From Pseudomonas viridiflava (GTDB lineage: Bacteria > Pseudomonadota > Gammaproteobacteria > Pseudomonadales > Pseudomonadaceae), in assembly GCF_900582625.1 (NCBI RefSeq), contig NZ_UTIQ01000001.1:310001-374000 (forward strand): DNA of 64,000 nucleotides, written 5' to 3'. Shown here one piece after another: positions 23,826-31,454 of the stretch. A model generated the notes under the pieces. The model did not search any database. It worked only from the letters and a program-made list of their open reading frames with translations, and was not told where the DNA came from. Each line of letters opens with the position of its first letter. Position 1 is the first letter of the stretch. Both the position numbers and the translations under genes were made by a program.

Positions 23826-25892
23826 TCAGGCAGGTAGGAAAACGGCGATGTCGATTTCGTCGATCTGTTCCGCCTGCAAGTAGCGTTTGGCGTAGCGCTG
23901 CGGCATGCCACTGCGCAGGAACAGGGCGAACAGGTCGGCATCGATATGCCCCTTGTCGCGCAGGTTGGCCAAGATGCGCACCGATTCGGACAAGGTCTTG
24001 GCTTTCTTGTACGGGCGGTCGGAGGCAGTCAGCGCTTCGAACACGTCGGCAATGGCCATGATGCGCGCCGGAATCGACAGTTTGTCTTTGTCCAATTGAC
24101 GCGGATATCCGGTGCCCATCAGCGTTTCGTGGTGGGTGCCGGCGTATTCGGGTACGCGCTTGAGGTTGGCGGGCAGCGGCAGGTTTTCCAGCATCATGAT
24201 GGTCTGGATGATGTGTTCGTTGATCTTGTAGCGCTCTTCGGCCGTCAACGTGCCGCGGCTGACACTCAGGTTGTAGAGCTCGCCGTAGTTGTACAGGTGC
24301 TCGGGCACCGTGACCTTGAAGCCGTATTTGGGATCGTACTCGCGACTCGCCAGGCGCGGGAAGATGTGCTGTGGCTTGTCGGCCAGCAGCGCTTCCTGCG
24401 CCGGCAATTCCACCACTGCAAGGTGTTCGACGCGGTGCAATTCACCTTCGGACAACCCCAGTCGATCATCGAAGTGGCGCAGCCAGAGCCGCTTGCCAAT
24501 CTGATTCAAGCGCTCGATGCGCTCAGGCTCCATCAGCTCGCTACCAATGTTGCATTCAGCCACGTAGGCGAAGTCGTCTTGCAACTGCGCCATGGCGCGC
24601 TGGTAGTCGGCACGCGCGACGTCTTCGTCAACGCCATCGCGAATGGCTTCCAGGCAGGCGATATGGGCGTCGCGCAGCAGCACTTCAAACCGCATGCGTA
24701 CTTCGTGGATGCGGTTGTAGATGGTTTCCAGTTTGGTGGCTTTGTCGACCACGTGTTCGGGCGTGGTGATCTTGCCGCAATCGTGCAGCCAGGCGCCGAT
24801 GCGGAATTCGCGCCATTCGTCTGCCGAGTTGAAGCTGAAATCGGCCAATGGCCCTTCGCTGACCTTGCAGGCTTCTTCGGCCAGCATCAGCGCCAGCTCC
24901 GGCACGCGTTCGCAGTGGGCGCCAGTGTAGGCGCTTTTGGCGTCGATGGCGCCGGCGAGAATTTCGATCATGGCGTCGATCAGCGCTTTCTGCGCGTCGA
25001 TTAAGTTGTGGTTGTCCAGGGCGATGGCCGCTTGGGAAGCCAAGGCGCCGACAAACGAGAGCACTTGCGGCGAGAACGCCACCACTTCGCCGGTGAGCGG
25101 GTCGAGCGCGTTCATAAATTGCAGCACGCCAATCACTTCGCCCTGACGCGGCGCCAACGGCACGCTGAGCATCGACACGGTGTGGTAGCCCGACTCGGCA
25201 TCGAAATGGCGGGTGCCGCTGAGGTCGAAACGGGTTTCGGCGTACACGTCGTCGATCACCACGGCCTTGTTGTGCAACGCGGTGTAGGTGGACACATGAC
25301 GCTCGTTGGGCAGGCCGCTAACCGGGTCGTGCAGCACGATTTCGCTGGCCGGCAGGTCGTCGTCCATCGAGCGCAACGCAAAGCGCAGGGTGTCGTTCTC
25401 GGTTTTCAGGTACATGGTCGCGGCTTGGGCGTTACAGATGAGTTTGCCCTGCATCAGGATGTGCTTGAGCAGCGCATCGCGGTCGCGCTCGGAGGACAGC
25501 AGCAAACCGTTTTCCACCAGGCTGGCGAGCTTAGCTTGGGTCTCCTGCAAGGTTTGGGTTTGCAGCTGCAACGCGGCCTTCATGCTCGAATGGTTGCGGT
25601 TGAGGCTGTCGACCTCATGGAACATCGAGGCTTTGGGCTGCTCGCCCGAGAAGTCCAGATTGCGGATCAGGCGCGTGTCTTCGGCCAGGCGTTCGATGGT
25701 GCGGTTGATGCTGTCCATGCCGTTGAGCGCCAACGGCAAGGTGCACAAGAGCACCAGCACCGACAGGCACAGCACAGTGGTCGGCGCGAGGCCAAAAGTC
25801 AGTGCCAGAATCGGCAGCAACTGCAGAAGAAAAAACGCGGTTAGAACAACTGACCAGTTCTTAAATCTGAACTTGATAAATCCTGTTGTCAT
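23826..25892 (-). CDS. Membrane GAF/HD-GYP protein, probable cyclic-di-GMP phosphodiesterase
   Basis: 688 residues. Two membrane segments near the N terminus (~14-56), a coiled-coil linker, a GAF domain (~125-295) and an HD-GYP domain. The HD motif is HDCGK (370-374), and the GYP motif sits in HHETLMGTGYP (587-597). The distance between them, ~220 residues, is far longer than the ~65 of ordinary HD-GYP domains because of a ~130-residue insert (~405-540). Metal-binding residues look intact, so hydrolysis of c-di-GMP is likely; the GAF ligand is unknown. The start at 25892 (MTTGFIKF) is chosen because it leaves a sensible leader. The gene diverges from the fecR-domain gene. Confidence 0.87.
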   Translation of the reverse strand: MTTGFIKFRFKNWSVVLTAFFLLQLLPILALTFGLAPTTVLCLSVLVLLCTLPLALNGMDSINRTIERLAEDTRLIRNLDFSGEQPKASMFHEVDSLNRNHSSMKAALQLQTQTLQETQAKLASLVENGLLLSSERDRDALLKHILMQGKLICNAQAATMYLKTENDTLRFALRSMDDDLPASEIVLHDPVSGLPNERHVSTYTALHNKAVVIDDVYAETRFDLSGTRHFDAESGYHTVSMLSVPLAPRQGEVIGVLQFMNALDPLTGEVVAFSPQVLSFVGALASQAAIALDNHNLIDAQKALIDAMIEILAGAIDAKSAYTGAHCERVPELALMLAEEACKVSEGPLADFSFNSADEWREFRIGAWLHDCGKITTPEHVVDKATKLETIYNRIHEVRMRFEVLLRDAHIACLEAIRDGVDEDVARADYQRAMAQLQDDFAYVAECNIGSELMEPERIERLNQIGKRLWLRHFDDRLGLSEGELHRVEHLAVVELPAQEALLADKPQHIFPRLASREYDPKYGFKVTVPEHLYNYGELYNLSVSRGTLTAEERYKINEHIIQTIMMLENLPLPANLKRVPEYAGTHHETLMGTGYPRQLDKDKLSIPARIMAIADVFEALTASDRPYKKAKTLSESVRILANLRDKGHIDADLFALFLRSGMPQRYAKRYLQAEQIDEIDIAVFLPA

Positions 25893-26058
25893 ACTGCAAC
25901 CCGTTATTAAAATTTCCTTTTTGCCGTAATACTGGCAAATCACGTTGATCGCAGCTTTTATAAGTAGCGACAATACGGCGTCACACGTTTCGCACCGTTT
26001 TACCCAGCTTGCTCAGAGGGTGTTGAGCCCAAGAATTCGGGTCATCAGGGAGACTAGT

Positions 26059-26541
26059 ATGTTTGTGCCAAAAAAAACCAGCCTATGGTTATGCGGTTTG
26101 CTTGCGCCACTGTTTTTTTCGTCATGGCTGCATGCCGCCGACGAGCCGTCGACGCAACCTGCCGCTAGCAAAGCCATTGGTTATGTAATGAAAACCGAGG
26201 GTGAAGCGGCCGTCATTGTCGACGGTAAGCCGCAGCCCGCCAAGGTCGGAATGCCAGTTTTTGTTGGCAGCTCGATTAAAACCGGCGCCAACGGCTCGTT
26301 GGGCGTGACGCTGGAAGACAATACGTTGATGTCGTTCGGCCCCAACAGCCAGCTGAGTTTCGATGCGTTCCAGTACGAGCCCAGTGAGCAAGACCTCAAG
26401 CTCAGCGCGAAGATCACCCACGGCACGCTCAATTACATTTCGGGCGTGATCGCCAAGCTCAAACCCGAAGCCGTGGAGATCAATACCCCCACCGGCACTA
26501 TCGGCGTGCGCGGCACCCATTTTCTGGTGAAGGTGGACTGA
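26059..26541 (+). CDS. Exported FecR-domain protein
   Basis: A 160-residue protein with a signal peptide (ends HAAD, ~28) and one FecR domain: AIGYVMKTEGEAAVIVDGKPQPAKVGMPVFVGSSIKTGANGSLGVTLEDNTLMSFGPNSQLSFD, then INTPTGTIGVRGTHFLVKV. FecR domains of this periplasmic type, without a sigma-factor partner, are often encoded with OmpA-like proteins and CHASE2 cyclases, as here. No TonB or sigma gene is near, so it is not an iron-signalling FecR. It is followed after 8 bp by the OmpA-like gene. Confidence 0.88.
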   Translation: MFVPKKTSLWLCGLLAPLFFSSWLHAADEPSTQPAASKAIGYVMKTEGEAAVIVDGKPQPAKVGMPVFVGSSIKTGANGSLGVTLEDNTLMSFGPNSQLSFDAFQYEPSEQDLKLSAKITHGTLNYISGVIAKLKPEAVEINTPTGTIGVRGTHFLVKVD

Positions 26542-26549
26542 GCCTGTTC

Positions 26550-27149
26550 ATGCCTGGGTATCTGATTCGCGGCCTAGCCGTTCTGTTGTTGGCCCTGTGC
26601 GCCACGGGCTGTGCCACGTCGAAGTCTTATGTGGTGTTGATGGAAAGCCCCGACGGCACCACCGGCGCCATCGTTGTGCAAACGGCGAATGGCAGCACCC
26701 GTGTCGATAAAAAGCTCAACGCCGTGGCGCTCGATGGCAAAACCGTCAACACCTTTGCCGTCGAGCCGCCACGCGTGCAGCAAGATTTCTCCGCCGCGCT
26801 GGGCGCGCAACCGGCACTGCCGATCACCTTCCGTCTGTACTTTGATTCCGGCACGGCCAACCTCACCAAAGAGTCGAAAGGCGAATTCCAGAGCGTGCTC
26901 AGCACGTTGCGCGAGCGCGGGCCGTCGGCCGTGTCGGTGATCGGCCATACCGACACCGAAGGCAAGAGCAAGTGGAATGAGCAAATTGGCCTGAAGCGCG
27001 CCACGGCCATTGCCGAGATGTTCAAGAAGGAACGCATCGAGGTGATCGAGTTGGTGGTGACGTCCCACGGCGAAAGCAATTTGCTGATCAAAACGCCGGA
27101 CGACACCCCCGAACCGCGCAATCGACGCGTGGAAATAATCGTCCGCTAA
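26550..27149 (+). CDS. OmpA-family lipoprotein
   Basis: A 199-residue outer-membrane lipoprotein. The signal peptide ends in ATGC (acylated Cys ~21). A ~75-residue unique region is followed by an OmpA/MotB peptidoglycan-binding domain (~90-199) with ITFRLYFDSGTANLTKES, VIGHTDTEGKSKWNEQIGLKRA and the closing RNRRVEIIVR. It should link the outer membrane to the cell wall. It is co-transcribed with the FecR-domain gene (8-bp gap) and converges on the CHASE2 cyclase (1 bp apart). Confidence 0.9.
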   Translation: MPGYLIRGLAVLLLALCATGCATSKSYVVLMESPDGTTGAIVVQTANGSTRVDKKLNAVALDGKTVNTFAVEPPRVQQDFSAALGAQPALPITFRLYFDSGTANLTKESKGEFQSVLSTLRERGPSAVSVIGHTDTEGKSKWNEQIGLKRATAIAEMFKKERIEVIELVVTSHGESNLLIKTPDDTPEPRNRRVEIIVR

Positions 27150-27150
27150 C

Positions 27151-29253
27151 TCATTTGCGGTTCATGGCAAACGCATCGCCCTGCTCCCCTGCCAGCAACC
27201 GCTGCCAGTGAAACTGCACCAAGCCATCATTCGGGCGTTGCTCATGCAGCGCCGCGAATGCCGCCAGCGCGCCGGCATCGCCGGCCATCAGCAACACGTA
27301 GGCGGCGTCATACGCCTCGTCCGCCGTGCTTAACGGCTCGAACACCTCCACCGCCGCCGACTTACCCTTGAGCTGCACCTTGCCCACCGCGCGCATCGGC
27401 ACCTGCGGATTGCTACGTGCAATAGCCGCCGACACACACACCCGCGTGCCGAGGTGCTGGTTGAGGCTTTCCAGGCGCGAGGTGGTGTTCACCGGGTCGC
27501 CCAGGGCGCGGTAGTCGAAAATGGTCGAGCCACCGAAATTGCCCACCACCACTTCCCCGCTGTGCACGCCGATACGGGTTTGGCCGAAGGCGGTGCCGCA
27601 CGCTTGCAGCTGCGAGACATAGCCCTGCGCAAAGCGGTCGATTTCCAACGCGCAGTTCAACGCCCGCTGGGCATGGTCGGTTTGTGGCAGCGGCGCCGAA
27701 AACATAATGGCCACGGCATCGCCAACAATGCGATCGAGCGTGCCGTCGTGGCGGAAGGCGATGCCAATCACTTCTTCCAGGTAATCGTTCAGCAGGCTGA
27801 CCACCGCTTCCGGGCTTTGCCGCTCCATCATTTCGGTAAAGCCGGTAAGGTCGGTGAACACAAAACTGCACACCTGACGTTTGCCGCCGAGGGTCAGTTG
27901 GCCGGGGTTATCCACTAGGTGTTTGACCAGGTTGGGCGACACGTAACGCGAAAACGCCTCGCGCACCCAGCGCTGTTCCCGCTCACTGGCGACGTGGTGA
28001 CTGATGCTCGCCACGCTGTAAATCAGCGCCAAACCGATGCCAGGGGTGAACAAATCAAGCAACACGCGATGCTCGCTGAAGGCGTACCAACTGGCGCCGT
28101 TTGCCGCGCCGATCAGCAGCGCCGTCAGCACGGCCGCCACCAGCGCAGGCAGGCGCAGCGCCAGCAGCGCCACCAGCACGCTGCCGAGCACCAGCACCAG
28201 CGCTTCGACCGCCACCGCCCAGCCCGGCCGCTGTAAAAACTCGCCGCTGAGAATTTGCTCCAGCGCCTGCGCGTGGACTTCAACGCCAGGAATGATGCCG
28301 CCCAATGGACTGAAGCGCAGGTCTTGCAGGCCCTGGGCGGAGGTGCCGATCAGGGCAATGCTGCCGGCCAAACCTTCCGGCGCCTGCCCGGCCAGCACTT
28401 GCCAGACGGGGATGGTCCGCGCCGCTTGCGGCTCGGTGAAATGCACCCAGAATTCGCCACGCCGGTTGGTGGGAATCTGCACGCGGCCGATGTCGATTTG
28501 TTCAATACCCGCCTCGCCGGCCCGCACTCGGTACATGCCCGCCCGCTGCGCCACGCGCAAAGCTTCGGCCACCAGCGACGGTCGTACTTGCTCGCCCAGC
28601 GCCAGTAGCAACGGCACTTTGCGCACCACGCCGTCGGTGTCGGGCTCGAACGTCAGCGCGCCCGTACCGGCCGCCGCTTGTTCCAGTGTCGGCAAGGCGC
28701 GCACGGCCGAGGCGTAACTGGGCAGAAACGCCAGCGGCGGTTGCCCGGCAGTCACCAGACCAAAGCGGCTCAGGGGTAATTCACCGCCCGCACCGCGCCG
28801 CTCGGTAGCAAAGCCGAGTACCACGTTGCGCGCGGTCAGCGCGTTGGCCAGTTGCGCATCGTGATCGGGCAAGGCTTGCAGCTGGCTGATCAGCCCATCG
28901 TCCAGGCCCTGGTCTTTCAACAGCGACGCGGGCGAGGTGCGGTCAGGCTCGGCAAACAGCACGTCGAACACAATCGCCGCCGTGCCCGCCTCATGCAGCT
29001 TGGTCACCAACTCGGCCACCCGCGTGCGTGGCCACGGCCATTGGCCCAGGCGCGCCAGGCTGGCTTCGTCGATATCGATAATGCGCACGGGCGCGTTGTT
29101 ATACGCGCGCGGCTGCCAGCGCTGGTATTGGTCGAACACGGCGTTGTGCAGCTTTTGCACGGGCAACGGCGCCGTCACCAGCACCGCCGCGCTGAGCGCT
29201 ACGGCAATTGCGCAACTAAATAGGCTGAGCGTCACACCTCGGCGCTTGAGCAT
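27151..29253 (-). CDS. CHASE2-domain adenylate/guanylate cyclase
   Basis: A 700-residue membrane cyclase. A membrane anchor (~10-30), a periplasmic CHASE2 domain (~35-335; VRIIDIDEASLARLGQWPWPRT is the family signature), three membrane segments (~348-420) and a class III cyclase domain (~460-640) follow in order. The two metal-binding aspartates are Asp468 in FTDLTGFT and Asp512 in RIVGDAV, and DYRALGDPVNTTSRLE closes the site. It should make a cyclic nucleotide, most likely cAMP, in response to an unknown envelope signal. The start is 7 bp after the aldo/keto reductase stop. FecR and OmpA partners converge on it. Confidence 0.92.
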   Translation of the reverse strand: MLKRRGVTLSLFSCAIAVALSAAVLVTAPLPVQKLHNAVFDQYQRWQPRAYNNAPVRIIDIDEASLARLGQWPWPRTRVAELVTKLHEAGTAAIVFDVLFAEPDRTSPASLLKDQGLDDGLISQLQALPDHDAQLANALTARNVVLGFATERRGAGGELPLSRFGLVTAGQPPLAFLPSYASAVRALPTLEQAAAGTGALTFEPDTDGVVRKVPLLLALGEQVRPSLVAEALRVAQRAGMYRVRAGEAGIEQIDIGRVQIPTNRRGEFWVHFTEPQAARTIPVWQVLAGQAPEGLAGSIALIGTSAQGLQDLRFSPLGGIIPGVEVHAQALEQILSGEFLQRPGWAVAVEALVLVLGSVLVALLALRLPALVAAVLTALLIGAANGASWYAFSEHRVLLDLFTPGIGLALIYSVASISHHVASEREQRWVREAFSRYVSPNLVKHLVDNPGQLTLGGKRQVCSFVFTDLTGFTEMMERQSPEAVVSLLNDYLEEVIGIAFRHDGTLDRIVGDAVAIMFSAPLPQTDHAQRALNCALEIDRFAQGYVSQLQACGTAFGQTRIGVHSGEVVVGNFGGSTIFDYRALGDPVNTTSRLESLNQHLGTRVCVSAAIARSNPQVPMRAVGKVQLKGKSAAVEVFEPLSTADEAYDAAYVLLMAGDAGALAAFAALHEQRPNDGLVQFHWQRLLAGEQGDAFAMNRK

Positions 29254-29259
29254 TGGGCG

Positions 29260-30081
29260 TTACACCATGGCCAGGGGTTGCTTGCGCGTCGGCGGCGGGA
29301 ACACGCCGTCGAGCAGGCGCAGGTCGGCGGCGTCCAGGGTCAGTTCAAGGGCAGCGGCATTGGCGCGCACGTGGCTGGGCGTCACCGCTTTGGGAATCGC
29401 CATCACGCCGCCCTGCTGCACCAGCCAGGCCAAGGCCACCTGCGCCGCGCCGACACCACGGCGTTCGGCGATCTGGTTCAGCGTCACATCGGCCAACATC
29501 CGGCCGCCCTGCCCAATCGGGCAATAGGCCATGAGCGGCATGTTCTGCTGCTGACACCAAGGCAGCAAATCAAAGCCGACACCACGTTGCTCCAGGCTGT
29601 AGAGCACTTGGTTGGCGGCGCAAGCGCGGTTGTCCAGTTCGAGCATGTCATCGAGGTCGAAATTGGACACGCCCCAGGCGCGGATCTTGCCTTGCTCACG
29701 CAAGCGCTCGAACGCCTCGACGGTTTCTTCCAGCGGGTGCTGACCGCGCCAGTGCAATAAGTAGAGGTCGAGGGTGTCGGTGCGCAGGCGCTTCAGGCTG
29801 CGTTCGCAGGCTTCGATGGCGCCTCGGCGGCTGGCGTTATGCGGGTAAACCTTGCTGACCAGATACACCTGATCGCGAATGCCTTGCAGGGCATCACCCA
29901 CCACGTTTTCCGCGCCACCTTCGCCGTACATTTCAGCGGTGTCGATCAGGCGCATGCCCAATTCCACGCCCAGGCGCAGGGCGTCCACTTCGGCCTTGTG
30001 TTCGCTGGCGCGCTCGCCCATGCGCCAGGTGCCTTGGCCAATGGCCGGAAGGGTTTGGTTGGCGAGTTGAACGGTGTGCAT
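29260..30081 (-). CDS. Aldo/keto reductase
   Basis: A 273-residue cytoplasmic NADPH-dependent oxidoreductase of the AKR fold. GQGTWRMGE, MRLIDTAEMYGEGGAENVVG (Asp and Tyr of the catalytic tetrad), LVSKVYPHNASRRG (Lys) and LDLYLLHWRG (His) are all present, so it should be active. The substrate is unknown. ATG 30081 gives the proper AKR N terminus. The longer open reading through the upstream repeat is an artefact. It is followed after 7 bp by the CHASE2 cyclase gene, perhaps by chance. Confidence 0.9.
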   Translation of the reverse strand: MHTVQLANQTLPAIGQGTWRMGERASEHKAEVDALRLGVELGMRLIDTAEMYGEGGAENVVGDALQGIRDQVYLVSKVYPHNASRRGAIEACERSLKRLRTDTLDLYLLHWRGQHPLEETVEAFERLREQGKIRAWGVSNFDLDDMLELDNRACAANQVLYSLEQRGVGFDLLPWCQQQNMPLMAYCPIGQGGRMLADVTLNQIAERRGVGAAQVALAWLVQQGGVMAIPKAVTPSHVRANAAALELTLDAADLRLLDGVFPPPTRKQPLAMV

Positions 30082-30117
30082 GGGGCGTTCCTTATCCAAT
30101 TTTTTGTTCTGTTTTTC

Positions 30118-30180
30118 GTAGGAGCCAGCTTGCTGGCCAATCCTGGAAACCAACAGCTTCGCCAGCAAGCTGGCTCCTAC
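30118..30180. repeat. REP-type palindrome, nearly identical to the uca copy
   Basis: Perfect 20-bp outer arms beginning GTAGGAGCCAGCTTG and ending CAAGCTGGCTCCTAC, with a loop of ~23 bp. It lies between the VOC protein stop and the aldo/keto reductase start. Confidence 0.92.
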
Positions 30181-30185
30181 AAGGC

Positions 30186-30632
30186 TCAGCGCGATGGAGC
30201 GGCACTTTCCACTTCGCCATAGCCGTCGCCGTTCCATTGCATCAGGCAGAAGCCATGGCCGAACGGGTCGGCAAAGGTGGCGATGCTGCACCAGGCTTCG
30301 TGGCGGATCGGCGTTTCGTTTTTCGCCCCGGCGGCAATGGCGCGTTCGCAGGCGGCGGCCAGGTCATCAACCACGATATCGACGTGCACCGGCGTCCAGT
30401 GCCGCTGGTACTGGCGCGCGGCGCCTCGGCACGGTTGGCTGCCGGTGGGGTTGGCGAGCAGGTAGATCGGCACGGGGCCACCCAGCAGCTCCGCCACCTG
30501 GCCGTCGAACAGGTAGCGCTTGAGGTGCACGCCGAACGCTTGGGTGTAAAAGGCGATACCCGCTTCGAGGTCGGGAACGTCGATGTTAAGCAGTAGATTC
30601 ATGGAGGCATCCGTGGCTGGCTCGGTTGACAT
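30186..30632 (-). CDS. VOC-family (glyoxalase-like) protein
   Basis: A 148-residue single-module vicinal-oxygen-chelate protein: NLLLNIDVPDLEAGIAFYTQAFGVHLKRYL, WTPVHVDIVVDDLAAACERAIAAGA and FADPFGHGFCLMQW. The substrate is unknown. An alternative start at 30602 (MNLLLNIDV) fits the fold boundary better, but neither has a clear ribosome site; I keep 30632 because it lies 9 bp after the methyltransferase stop, as expected for an operon. A palindromic repeat follows. Confidence 0.85.
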   Translation of the reverse strand: MSTEPATDASMNLLLNIDVPDLEAGIAFYTQAFGVHLKRYLFDGQVAELLGGPVPIYLLANPTGSQPCRGAARQYQRHWTPVHVDIVVDDLAAACERAIAAGAKNETPIRHEAWCSIATFADPFGHGFCLMQWNGDGYGEVESAAPSR

Positions 30633-30641
30633 GGGCTCGAC

Positions 30642-31334
30642 TTATCTGGGCTCAGATCGGAGCCCGGATTTCAGTAAGAGCAGCAGCGACACCGGTTGTT
30701 CACTTTCCGGATGCAGCGGCTCTTGCAGCCACTGCAAGCGCCAGTCTGTTTCAGCCAGCAGCGTCAGCCACGATTCCAGGGTGCGGAAGAACCACGGCAT
30801 GGGTTCGGCGAAGCCCTCACCAAACCCTTCGAAATGCTCGACGCGCCAACCGTCCTGGTACTGCCCTTCGCCCCGCGAGCTCCACGGGTGGATGGTTTGA
30901 ATCAGCAACACGCCGCCCGGTGCGATCAGGCTGTGCAAGGCATTTAGCACCGGCGCTAGCGGTTCGTCGAGCAACGCAAAGTTGCACACCAGCACATCGA
31001 ACTTGCCCAACAGCGGCGCCTGCGCTTCAAGGTCGGCGTAACCGCATACGCGGTATTGCCCGGAGCAAATGGCCCGCGCCGTTTCAATCAGCGGCACCGA
31101 GGCATCCACGCCCACCGCCTCGATGCCATGGGCCATCAAGCCGCGACACAACCAGCCTTCGCCGCAGCCGATGTCCAGCACGCGCTTGGGCTCGCAGGCC
31201 AAAATGGCGCGCACGATGGCGGCGTCGGTAACCAGCCGTCGGCTTTCAATGCGTTGTTCGCGCACGGCGGCGGTCCAGGCGTCGGCGTTGGCCTGCCAGC
31301 TGAAATTGAGCTGTTCTCGATGATCGCGTTGCAT
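30642..31334 (-). CDS. Class I SAM-dependent methyltransferase
   Basis: A 230-residue methyltransferase with the SAM-binding motif VLDIGCGEGWLCRGL (~51-65), the acidic strand GVDAS and the post-I region FDVLVCNFALLDEP. Closest by look to UbiG-like small-molecule methyltransferases, but the substrate is unknown. ATG 31334 (MQRDHREQLNFSWQ) is chosen over 31385, which would add a hydrophobic stretch not seen in the family. It leads the VOC protein gene by 9 bp. The 120 bp upstream are shared with the divergent penicillin-binding protein gene. Confidence 0.87.
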   Translation of the reverse strand: MQRDHREQLNFSWQANADAWTAAVREQRIESRRLVTDAAIVRAILACEPKRVLDIGCGEGWLCRGLMAHGIEAVGVDASVPLIETARAICSGQYRVCGYADLEAQAPLLGKFDVLVCNFALLDEPLAPVLNALHSLIAPGGVLLIQTIHPWSSRGEGQYQDGWRVEHFEGFGEGFAEPMPWFFRTLESWLTLLAETDWRLQWLQEPLHPESEQPVSLLLLLKSGLRSEPR

Positions 31335-31454
31335 GGTTGCGCTCGAAGAAAAGAGAAAAAAGACGCGCGGAAACGTTAACCGCATTTTGCCACCGACAAC
31401 AGCGTCTACGCTTTAACCCATGCAGAGCAACGCAGAGCCAAGGCCAATATTGAT

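Noticed and set aside
30082..30291. 70-residue N-terminal extension of the aldo/keto reductase
   Set aside because: The extension translates a REP element and overlaps the VOC gene; the family start is at 30081.
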